From: Ktedonosporobacter rubrisoli
Lineage (GTDB): Bacteria; Chloroflexota; Ktedonobacteria; Ktedonobacterales; Ktedonobacteraceae
DNA length: 64,000 nt
Assembly: GCF_004208415.1 (NCBI RefSeq)
Contig: NZ_CP035758.1
Location: 7,750,001 to 7,814,000 of the forward strand
Direction of reading: 5' to 3'
Positions 57,428-64,000 of this stretch are shown here, piece after piece. The position numbers and the translations under genes are program-made. The notes under the pieces are model-generated. The model was not told the DNA's origin. It ran no database searches and worked only from the letters and a program-made list of their open reading frames with translations. Numbering within the stretch: position 1 is the first letter of the stretch; each line of letters begins with the position of its first letter.

Positions 57428-58846
57428 TTACCAATGGACAAGAAGCTCACGCAGGGCCTTGATGCGCGGTTCTGTTGGCCAGGCTGCCTGCATTGCTGTG
57501 TAGGAAATACGCGCTTCATTGAACCATTGCTCGCTTCGTAAGCTAATTGCGCCCTCGATGCCCTGTTGCCAGAGAGAAATACATAAATCTCTATCCCTTG
57601 AAACATCGTCGCGGGTGATTTCTGCCATTACCTGATTGATGAGCGCCTCGACACGAATTACTTCTGTATCTGCGTGGTGCTCAGTGATTTGCTTAAAAGA
57701 GTCAAACGCCTCTCTATTTTTGCCAAGATAAAAATGAGTTAGCCCATCATTAAGCACAAGGTTGGCTTCGCTATGGTTACTTATCCAGATAGGAACAGGC
57801 TCATCAGGAGAATGAGCAAAAAAGGAGGAATGAGCTTTTTTGAGGGAAACGAGAGCCTCTTTCTGGCCAAAATATGCCTGATCGCTTGCCAGGCCGGCAT
57901 AGACATAGCTCTGAATACGAGGTGATATAGGAATGTGCGCGGTTTCCAATAGATGTTGCGCTTTTTGCGCGGACTGCAATGCTTGTTCCCAGTGGCCAGC
58001 ATACCAGTGCGCTGCATCGTGTCTTCTAGCAGCTACAATTTGTAGAATGGCATCTCCTGATGCTTTGCTGTATGTTTCAGCTTCACAAGCAGCCGAGAGT
58101 GAGAGATTGCTATTGGAGACATGCATAGCAAGCTCGGATAGGAGAAGATAACATTGAGCTAAGAGGCTCGAAGAAGCTTGACGCTGTTTCTCTGTGCCAA
58201 TCGCTACGATTTCCCGCAAAGTTGGGATATAGCGGGAGATAGTATCAGAAGCAAAGGCCAAATCCTTGCCTTTGCGTAAATACCAGCAAGCAGTGATCCC
58301 GGCGGCACAATGGGTAAGAATTTCTTCTATAGGCCGTACTAGAACAGGAGCAGCGAGGGAGAGGCCACAGACTTCGATAGGCAGGCAGGCTAAGCGGCGG
58401 ATAGCCTCACGGCGGCTGAGCAGATCATCAGTATGCATGCTGTTATCCTCTAGCTCAAACAGTAAAAGCTGCTGAAGCTCATGATAACGGGCAGGACCAT
58501 AACGAATAAGCCACGACCAGACAAGAGTTTGCAGGCGCATCGTGAAGTCGTGGGAACGAAACACAGTGTATGTGTCTTCAATCAGTTCAACCCGTTGCGC
58601 AGGTACTACAGAGGTCTGTCCTCCCTCGATAGTAGGGCTCTCCTCCTCTTCAAGCCCTAGTGCCGATGCGCTCTTGCTAAAGAGCTTGCAGAGTTGTTGT
58701 CGATGAAGCGGCTGCGGCAAGTTTTGGCCACGTTCCCAACGTAAAACCGTCGCCGGATCGACCCCTACCTTCTCTGCTACATATGCGCGTGTCCAGCCGC
58801 GATCAAGTCGCTCTTGCTCAAGCCGAGATAACTGTGCCCGTTCCAT
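57428..58846 (-). CDS. XRE-family regulator with C-terminal TPR-like domain
   Basis: 472 aa from the ATG at 58846 (GGAGG nine bases upstream; an ATG two codons earlier is closer to the site). The N-terminal helix-turn-helix is LDRGWTRAYVAEKVGVDPATVLRWERGQNLPQP (about 15-47). The long C-terminal part is all-helical with TPR-like repeats (HWYAGHWEQALQSAQKAQHLLE; THFYLGKNREAFDSFKQITEH). This architecture, XRE plus helical repeats, is that of quorum-type or developmental regulators that sense peptides, but no ligand can be named. The promoter overlaps a 40-bp repeat. Confidence 0.85.
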   Translation of the reverse strand: MERAQLSRLEQERLDRGWTRAYVAEKVGVDPATVLRWERGQNLPQPLHRQQLCKLFSKSASALGLEEEESPTIEGGQTSVVPAQRVELIEDTYTVFRSHDFTMRLQTLVWSWLIRYGPARYHELQQLLLFELEDNSMHTDDLLSRREAIRRLACLPIEVCGLSLAAPVLVRPIEEILTHCAAGITACWYLRKGKDLAFASDTISRYIPTLREIVAIGTEKQRQASSSLLAQCYLLLSELAMHVSNSNLSLSAACEAETYSKASGDAILQIVAARRHDAAHWYAGHWEQALQSAQKAQHLLETAHIPISPRIQSYVYAGLASDQAYFGQKEALVSLKKAHSSFFAHSPDEPVPIWISNHSEANLVLNDGLTHFYLGKNREAFDSFKQITEHHADTEVIRVEALINQVMAEITRDDVSRDRDLCISLWQQGIEGAISLRSEQWFNEARISYTAMQAAWPTEPRIKALRELLVHW

Positions 58847-58910
58847 TATCATTTCCCTCCAACAACACTGCTCGCTTGTATTTCGTGATCTATTCAGTTT
58901 TTCAGATATA

Positions 58911-58939
58911 AGCATAACATGTGTTTTGTTACTTGTCGA
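58911..58939 (-). promoter_or_regulatory. Promoter of the XRE-TPR gene
   Basis: On the minus strand TCGACA (58934-58939), 17-bp spacer, TATGCT (58911-58916), about 65 bp before the start codon. The -35 and most of the spacer are inside the 40-bp repeat. Confidence 0.5.
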
Positions 58940-59317
58940 GAAGCGTGCAAGCGTAGAGGGCTTTCCGGCTCTCAAGAAAAGGGATTGTTAAGGGCCTCCG
59001 CCCTTAACCGGGGGCACGGGGCGCGAGCCCCGCTGGTTCGCGGCGCGAGCGATATACCGCATCTCAACGGCTGTTCAGCGTTGGCAAAGGCGGCGCATCC
59101 AGCGCATTATCTCTCTGATGCGCAGTGCGCGAAAGGTGCAAGCAAAGAGCTCTGATCTCAACTCGTGATTGTGCGACCAGCCAGCTCTCCATAACGCACA
59201 GCCTCCTGATCCTCATCGAGATTGAAGTGGATTTGTGTATTGCAAGCGCGCTTGAATTTGGGCTATGCTTTTCTCAGCATGTGTTTTGTTACTTGTCGAG
59301 AAGCGTGCAAGCGTAGA
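58918..59317. repeat. Exact 40-bp direct repeat flanking 320 bp
   Basis: The same 40 bases, beginning CATGTGTTTTGTTACTTGTC and ending GCAAGCGTAGA, occur at 58918-58957 and 59278-59317. The identity stops sharply at both ends. The segment between them (58958-59277) includes the GC-rich repeat related to 38889-38965. This looks like an insertion or duplication event upstream of the XRE gene. Confidence 0.85.
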
Positions 59318-59527
59318 CTGTAAAGTAACTTCCGACTGGCGCGACACCACTACTTTTAGCGCTGAGCACAAAAGTCGAGATCTGGTCGCGACGGGCGCAA
59401 GGTGAAGAGAACTCTATGGGGCCCCTTGCTCCCAGCATAACCGGTCTAAGAGGGCAGAAAAAGAAGAGTAATAAATAATCTATTTACAGGCGGGGAGAGC
59501 TTTCAACCCAAAAAGGAGAAGCATGGC

Positions 59528-60262
59528 ATGAAAATTCTAGAGCCACAAGACGGCGCAGCAGAGAGCCCTGAGCATATGTCTCACAGCCAGGAGCCCGCAC
59601 ATGAGGCACGAGCTTCTGACTCCCCTTTTGTGGAGCAGATCAGGCGTATTTGGATTGAGAGAGAATCTGCATCTCTTTGCTCGGCTGATGGACATTGGAA
59701 TATGCTGCTTGTGAGATATCAAGGCGAGACAAGCTTCTCGGTGTGGGGTCCCATGACGCAAGGCGGGGCCATGCATTACCCCCAGGGTGCTGAGTTCTTG
59801 TCCATCACTTTTACCCTTGGTACCTTTATATCGCAGATGCCAGTGGGAAATCTGTTAGACAAAGGGCAAATCTTGCCTCGGGCGTCTGCCAACTCCTTCT
59901 GGTTAGACGATTTCTCCTGGCGCTTTCCTGAGTACGAACACGTCGAGGCCTTTATCAACAAACTGGTGCGTAAGGGTCTGCTTGTGCATGAGCCAGTGGT
60001 AGACGCTGTACTGCAAGGCCAATCATCAGCACTGTCAAAGCGTTCTGTCCAGCGCCGCTTCTTGCGAGCCACCGGGCTATCACTACGCACTCTGCAATCC
60101 TTTGAGCGGGCTCGTCACGCGGCAGCTTTATTGCAACAAGGCGTCCCTCTTCTCGACACAGTGGAGGAAGCTGGCTATTTCGATCAATCCCATCTGACCA
60201 GAGCGCTCAAACGCTTCAGCGGACAGACGCCTGCGCAAATTGCACGCACGAGAAAGCCTTGA
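59528..60262 (+). CDS. AraC-family transcriptional regulator
   Basis: 244 aa; AAAAAGGAGAAGC lies upstream of the ATG. The C-terminal double helix-turn-helix is SKRSVQRRFLRATGLSLRTLQSFERARHAAALLQQG and LDTVEEAGYFDQSHLTRALKRFSGQTPAQIART (about 163-235). The N-terminal ligand part (VWGPMTQGGAMHYPQGAEFL) is of the type that senses small metabolites. Located 84 bp before the hydrolase gene and on the same strand, so it probably regulates it. Confidence 0.9.
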   Translation: MKILEPQDGAAESPEHMSHSQEPAHEARASDSPFVEQIRRIWIERESASLCSADGHWNMLLVRYQGETSFSVWGPMTQGGAMHYPQGAEFLSITFTLGTFISQMPVGNLLDKGQILPRASANSFWLDDFSWRFPEYEHVEAFINKLVRKGLLVHEPVVDAVLQGQSSALSKRSVQRRFLRATGLSLRTLQSFERARHAAALLQQGVPLLDTVEEAGYFDQSHLTRALKRFSGQTPAQIARTRKP

Positions 60263-60345
60263 GCAACTGTCGTTTCAGTACAAGACAAGGCCCCTGGTCT
60301 GCAGTACGATAGCCATGTTCAATCAAGCTTGCAAGGAGAAAAGCT

Positions 60346-61125
60346 ATGAAAAAAGTACTCTCACAGGACGGAACAGCTATCGCATTTGAGCAGGCGGGGA
60401 AAGGTCCTGCCGTCATTCTGGTACTTGGCGCGTTCAACGATCAAGCGACTGGCGCACCGCTGGCTGCTTGCCTCTCAGAGCACTTCACTGTTTTCAACTA
60501 TGATCGTCGGGGCCGAGGAGCAAGCGGCGATACGGCTCCCTATGCGCTTGAGCGTGAAATCGAAGATCTTGCGGCCTTGATCAAAGAGGCGGGTGGATCA
60601 GCCGCAGTCTTTGGCTATTCCTCCGGGGCTCTCCTGGCACTCATGGCCGCAGCTCATGCTCTGCCGATCACAAAGCTAGCGCTCTACGAACCGCCTTTCC
60701 TGATCGGCAATGGGGCTGCAGAGCGGGCACAAGAAGCCGCAAGGCGGCTTAGCGAACTGCTGGCAAAAGATTTACGTGGTGAAGCCGTCGAGCTCTTCCA
60801 GATTGATTTAGTGGGTATACCGGCTGAAATCGTTACCCAGATGCGAAATGCACCCTTCAGACCAGCGCTCGAAGCTATGGCGCACACGCTTGTCTACGAC
60901 GCGACTATCCTTGGCCACATGGAAGTCTTGTTCGCGCAACTCGGCTCCATTCAAGTGCCGACACTCGTGGTCAGCGGGAGTGAAAGCCCGGCTCTATTAG
61001 ACGAGGCGGCCCAGGCAGTCACGGAGGCGCTCCCTCACGCCCAGCATCGCCGCCTTGCGGGTCAAACACACGATATCAATGCGCCGGTTCTGGCTCCTGT
61101 GCTAGAAACCTTCTTCGCTGACTGA
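60346..61125 (+). CDS. Alpha/beta-fold hydrolase
   Basis: 259 aa; CAAGGAGAAAAGCT precedes the ATG. The nucleophile elbow is FGYSSGALLALMAA (Ser about 86), the acid is probably near VVSGSESPALLDEAA, and the His is in LAGQTHDINAPVL close to the C-terminus. No signal peptide. Likely a soluble esterase or lactonase; the substrate is unknown. AraC-type gene upstream suggests inducible expression. Confidence 0.88.
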   Translation: MKKVLSQDGTAIAFEQAGKGPAVILVLGAFNDQATGAPLAACLSEHFTVFNYDRRGRGASGDTAPYALEREIEDLAALIKEAGGSAAVFGYSSGALLALMAAAHALPITKLALYEPPFLIGNGAAERAQEAARRLSELLAKDLRGEAVELFQIDLVGIPAEIVTQMRNAPFRPALEAMAHTLVYDATILGHMEVLFAQLGSIQVPTLVVSGSESPALLDEAAQAVTEALPHAQHRRLAGQTHDINAPVLAPVLETFFAD

Positions 61126-61186
61126 CCTCGTTTCCAGGAATGAAGGGCTGAAGCTGAGCCAGATCCGCAAGGTAGGTAGCTACTTT

Positions 61187-61690
61187 TCAGGATTCCTCGG
61201 CGCGCTGGAATTCCATAATCCAGTTGATTTCCCAACTGCTACCCCCATCGGCCGAAAATGCCTGCTCCCACCGGCAGCTATTTTCGGTCAAGGGAGACCA
61301 GATGAAGCGCACAAAGATCTTCTTGTCCTCAAAGGTATCCTGGTTATAAAATATGCCGCGCCCATCCTGGAACGCACCAAACATCGGCGGTTGCAAACCG
61401 TCAGCCCTACTATCTGCCCAATAGAGGCTCCACAGCTGGGAGCGAGGATCAAAGAGGCGCACGGTCATGCCCACTACGCGCCCCGAAGCTCGCTCCACAG
61501 TAATTTCGTCGACATTGCCTAGCCCATCCAACACCTTGTTAACAACCGCCACGCCTGTACATTCCTCCCATTCCTGCGATCCCTTCAGGCGCTTGCGTAG
61601 GAGCCGATGATGCACATTCCACTTGCCAATGTAGAAATCAAAATCGGCCCGGCCATCCTGCCGCTGGTCCTTTATATCCTGTTCAGTCAC
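61187..61690 (-). CDS. DUF1579-like protein
   Basis: 167 aa from the GTG at 61690, seven bases after AGGAG; the ATG at 61717 lacks such a site. The conserved core ADFDFYIGKWNVHHRLLRKR and later LYWADSRADGLQPPMFGAFQDGRG resemble DUF1579 proteins, which adopt a lipocalin-like barrel. No catalytic residues are evident. Convergent with the hydrolase gene; single gene. Function unknown. Confidence 0.65.
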   Translation of the reverse strand: MTEQDIKDQRQDGRADFDFYIGKWNVHHRLLRKRLKGSQEWEECTGVAVVNKVLDGLGNVDEITVERASGRVVGMTVRLFDPRSQLWSLYWADSRADGLQPPMFGAFQDGRGIFYNQDTFEDKKIFVRFIWSPLTENSCRWEQAFSADGGSSWEINWIMEFQRAEES

Positions 61691-61901
61691 ACGCTTTCTC
61701 CTGCCTCTATTCATCATTGATTGAAGCGCTCAAACAGCTCTTTCTTAACTGTTTCGAGGTAATATACAGGGGAATGCGGCTAGGATTGTTCCTAATAATT
61801 GTGAGCTTGTTCTGATTTTTGCTTTAAATGTCTGATCCTGGAGAGCGAGCCGCGCCTGGATATTCCTTCGTAAAATAGGTACTGGCGGGAACCGTGAGCA
61901 A

Positions 61902-63281
61902 TTACTCTAATGGGCTTCCACACTCATAGCAAAAGCGTACGTCCTCAACCTCCGCACGCGGAGCACCGCACTGAGGGCATACTGAAGCAAGCGACTGGCC
62001 ACAGTATACGCAATGTTTCCAATGCGCCTGGAGCATGCGCTTACAGCGAGGGCAAGTGGCTCCCTGCTTACTCGCACGCTGCGGAGTATCAGCTCTAGGG
62101 GCACTAAATGTCGCGGAAGAAGGAAGCAAGGGAGCAAGGGCATCCTGAATGCGTCGATTCTGGAAGATGCCTAACAAAAGATGCTCTGGCTGCACCAGCG
62201 AGGAGTGCATACGCTTCGCGATCGTTAGCGCTTGACGAAGGGACTCCTGGGCCTCATCGGATAGAGGAAGGCTGTCATCAAACGCTTCAACATCAGGCAC
62301 AACTGAAGCTATCTGCTGTACTCCAGGTTCTGACGCCGTATCATTCCTCTCAGCTTCTTCAACTAGAAAAAGGCTCAAACTCAGGCGATGGCGCTCGGCA
62401 TCGATGTGCAGAATACGGAACTGAAGTTGTGCGCCTTCTTGAAGAATTGTTTTGGGGTCAACTCCGGGAGTGATCTCAGAAAGATGGACGAGTCCCTCAA
62501 CGCCATCCTCGATACGCGCAAAGGCGCCGAATGGAGCAATCTTCGTTATCACGCCCTTCACAATCTGTCCTGGCGCGTAGCGCTGTGCGACAGTTGTCCA
62601 GGGATCGACTCCAGCGCGTTTAAGCGAGAGTGAGATCTTTTTCTTCTCTTTATCGACGCTGATAATCTGAACCTCGACTTCCTGGCCGGCGTATAGTACC
62701 TCGCTGGGATGATTGAGGCGGAGCGAGCCATAAGCTCCTAGATCAACATAGGCTCCAAAATTTGTGATTTGACTCACAATGCCGCGACGAACCTCACCTG
62801 GTTTGAGTTCAGCGAACAGTTCTTCAAGGCGACGCTGTATGCTGGACTGCCCCTCGACAGTTTGCCGCTGCTGTTCTGCAGTGAGCAAGCGGTCGAGGTA
62901 GCGATGCATGGTCGATACCTCGATATGCCAGGAGGCAAGAGCATCGAGCAAGCCTTTCTCACTTTGTTCAACGAGTCCCAGAAGGAGATGTTCTGGGGTG
63001 ACTGTTGTCGCTTTGAAACGAAGGGCAGCTTGTCGGGCTAGAGAGATCGCTTCCTTTGTGGCTGGTGCTAACCAATCGGGGTCTGGCTCCTGCATTGTCG
63101 TTGCAGAGGGACTCATAGCATACTCCTTTGCAAATGCTTGCGTAATCAGATCTTCAACGAGTTGGCTTTGCCTGCGCTTTTTCCCTGGGTAGCGCCTGGC
63201 AGTCAGCTGCTCAAGCTTCTGCTTGGCCTCCCCACTGAGGTTAAAATGTTGACTATGTTGCTCAGTTTGCTTCTCACTCAA
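61902..63281 (-). CDS. RHH / Clp-N / S1 / S1 / Clp-N / zinc-ribbon fusion protein
   Basis: 459 aa from TTG at 63281, nine bases after AAGGAGG; the track's longer start would put that site inside the gene. Order: ribbon-helix-helix-like FNLSGEAKQKLEQLTARR then QSQLVEDLITQAFAKEY (12-54); Clp-N-type repeat EAISLARQAALRFKATTVTP then EHLLLGLVEQSEKG (77-110); S1 domain PGEVRRGIVSQITNFGAYVD (161-222); second S1 GQIVKGVITKIAPFGAFARI (238-304); second Clp-N repeat QALTIAKRMHSSLVQPEHLLLG (350-371); double zinc ribbon CPRC...CVYC...CPQC...CYEC (410-454). This suggests a DNA- and RNA-binding protein able to dock substrates or partners on Clp-type machinery. No ATPase or protease domain is present. Divergent from MerR. 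Confidence 0.85.
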   Translation of the reverse strand: MSEKQTEQHSQHFNLSGEAKQKLEQLTARRYPGKKRRQSQLVEDLITQAFAKEYAMSPSATTMQEPDPDWLAPATKEAISLARQAALRFKATTVTPEHLLLGLVEQSEKGLLDALASWHIEVSTMHRYLDRLLTAEQQRQTVEGQSSIQRRLEELFAELKPGEVRRGIVSQITNFGAYVDLGAYGSLRLNHPSEVLYAGQEVEVQIISVDKEKKKISLSLKRAGVDPWTTVAQRYAPGQIVKGVITKIAPFGAFARIEDGVEGLVHLSEITPGVDPKTILQEGAQLQFRILHIDAERHRLSLSLFLVEEAERNDTASEPGVQQIASVVPDVEAFDDSLPLSDEAQESLRQALTIAKRMHSSLVQPEHLLLGIFQNRRIQDALAPLLPSSATFSAPRADTPQRASKQGATCPRCKRMLQAHWKHCVYCGQSLASVCPQCGAPRAEVEDVRFCYECGSPLE

Positions 63282-63303
63282 CGAAAACCACCTCCTTACT
63301 AAG

Positions 63304-63336
63304 GCCAATTATAGACCATTATTTGGCCATTAACAA
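63304..63336 (-). promoter_or_regulatory. Promoter with three 11-bp direct repeats upstream of the fusion gene
   Basis: On the minus strand TTGTTA (63331-63336), 17-bp spacer, TATAAT (63308-63313). On plus the same DNA holds three 11-bp units, GCCAATTATAG (63304-63314), ACCATTATTTG (63315-63325) and GCCATTAACAA (63326-63336), all sharing CCA-TTA. Equal 11-bp spacing over the whole promoter is typical of ribbon-helix-helix repressor sites. Confidence 0.75.
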
Positions 63337-63400
63337 GATAAAAAGGAGGGAAATAGAGGCAAAATATGCTGATCGCATATCTTCCATTAAGATAAATGAC

Positions 63401-63431
63401 TTGACTCTCTGGTTACCAGAGAGTGTAAAGT
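63401..63431 (+). promoter_or_regulatory. MerR-type promoter with 19-bp spacer and dyad
   Basis: TTGACT (63401-63406), a 19-bp spacer and TAAAGT (63426-63431). A perfect palindrome, arms ACTCTCTGG (63404-63412) and CCAGAGAGT (63416-63424) about TTA, fills the spacer. A long spacer with a dyad in it is the mark of promoters that MerR proteins activate by DNA untwisting. Confidence 0.88.
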
Positions 63432-63460
63432 AATAAAGAGGAAACGAAGAGAGGGTTACT

Positions 63461-64000
63461 ATGTTGAGCATCGGTGAGTTCTCGCAGTTGGCGCAGGTAT
63501 CAGTTATTACGCTTCGCCATTATGATCAGATAGGGCTGTTTCGTCCAGCCTATATTCATGCTCGCTCAGGATATCGCTATTATCTGGTAGAGCAGCTAGA
63601 GCAGCTTTACCAGATTCTTATGTTGAAAGAGGTAGGGTATGCTTTGGAGGAAATCCACTTCCTGTTGCAGCATTCCAACGATAGTAGTGCTGTGAGAGAA
63701 CTGCTATTTTCCAAATATCAGCAGACGCGGCAAGCTCTGGCACGCGAGCAAACACGCCTGGAGGCCCTTGAGCGCTTGCTACAAGCGGCAGATCAGGGCG
63801 CGTATCTGCCCACACAGAATATCGTGGTGCGCGCTGTCCCGTCTTCTCTCTGTGCGATGCAGCGTCTCTGGCTTTCTCACATGGATCTACTGGACGAGGC
63901 GATTGAGGAGACAGAAGGCTATGTCACGAGATATCGAGCAAGGAAAGCCGCTCCTGTCACCGTCATCTACCATACCTATACCGATTGGGAGAAGCCGGTT
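63461..64000 (+). CDS. MerR-family regulator (BmrR-like), 3' end outside window
   Basis: 180 codons to the window edge. The winged helix starts MLSIGEFSQLAQVSVITLRHYDQIGLF; AYIHARSGYRYYLVEQLEQLYQI follows, then a coiled coil (about 80-110, QTRQALAREQTRLEALERLLQ). From about residue 120 (YLPTQNIVVRAVPSSLCAMQ) an AraC-effector/GyrI-like domain begins, as in BmrR-type multidrug regulators. The end is cut, so the ligand domain is incomplete. Autoregulation is likely given its own dyad promoter. Confidence 0.9.
   Translation, partial: MLSIGEFSQLAQVSVITLRHYDQIGLFRPAYIHARSGYRYYLVEQLEQLYQILMLKEVGYALEEIHFLLQHSNDSSAVRELLFSKYQQTRQALAREQTRLEALERLLQAADQGAYLPTQNIVVRAVPSSLCAMQRLWLSHMDLLDEAIEETEGYVTRYRARKAAPVTVIYHTYTDWEKPV

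Larger units (their letters stand above)
58847..59527. other. Intergenic region with long direct repeat
   Basis: About 680 bp between the divergent XRE and AraC genes. It contains the XRE promoter (58911-58939), the 40-bp direct repeat (58918-58957 and 59278-59317), a GC-rich segment related to 38889-38965, and the AraC ribosome site at the right. A few short frames inside have no support. Confidence 0.5.

Noticed and set aside
58918..59317. Possible insertion sequence between the 40-bp repeats
   Set aside because: No transposase frame and no terminal inverted repeats; only the direct repeat is supported.

Overview
The window reads as a piece of a bacterial chromosome of moderate GC content. 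It most resembles a multicellular, soil-type Chloroflexota (Ktedonobacteria-like): a eukaryote-style Ser/Thr kinase/PP2C/FHA cassette decorated with zinc ribbons, a SufCDSU operon with its own Rrf2 regulator, many one-component regulators (TetR, MerR x2, WYL, AraC, XRE-TPR), DUF2079 and YggT membrane proteins, and drug/secondary-metabolite type oxidoreductases. The taxon is inferred from gene content; no rRNA, tRNA, CRISPR array, prophage or intact insertion sequence was seen.

Layout. 1-2400: the conserved rpmH-rnpA-yidD-yidC-jag block on the minus strand, driven by a perfect TTGACA-17-TATAAT promoter with a palindrome over it. 2547-9479: a five-gene minus-strand phospho-signalling cassette (PP2C, Ser/Thr kinase with TPRs, PP2C with zinc ribbons, VWA, FHA). 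9969-16052: der, prs, a YggT protein, a DUF2079 membrane protein and a YdjM-like protein. 16330-18183: a CLC chloride channel with CBS domains behind three phased palindromes. 18242-24124: an Rrf2-sufC-sufD-sufS-sufU-SDR-Rieske operon whose leader has a related palindrome. 24340-33845: methyltransferase, a two-component system whose kinase is frameshifted, esterase, a MacB-like ABC exporter with two small membrane proteins, and an FAD monooxygenase. 34539-37880: a divergent TetR / oxidoreductase-MFS efflux unit. 39337-43250: a nucleoside-type ABC importer without its binding protein. 43425-45836: PcrA/UvrD helicase. 46676-55397: PLP decarboxylase, oxidoreductases, a broken WYL regulator, a MerR-dehydrogenase pair sharing palindromic operators, a Vgb-like lipoprotein propeller and a GNAT remnant. 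55623-64000: GNAT, a translationally coupled trio of very small genes, XRE-TPR, AraC, hydrolase, and finally a divergent pair: a MerR gene (cut by the window end) and an unusual fusion protein.

The most unusual object is the minus-strand gene at 61902-63281. It joins an apparent ribbon-helix-helix DNA-binding segment, a Clp-N type substrate-adaptor repeat, two S1 RNA-binding domains, a second Clp-N repeat and a C-terminal double zinc ribbon. Its promoter is overlaid by three direct repeats spaced exactly 11 bp apart, as expected for autoregulation by a ribbon-helix-helix protein. Other signals worth a second look are the shared TATCG-N5-CGATA palindromes linking the CLC gene and the Rrf2/suf operon, three independent frameshifts that are each repaired by one extra C in a C run, a 40-bp exact direct repeat flanking 320 bp of apparently non-coding DNA, and several hairpin or repeat elements in intergenic DNA.

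Start sites were moved from the longest ORF where a Shine-Dalgarno sequence or a neighbouring gene favoured an internal start; each case is stated.
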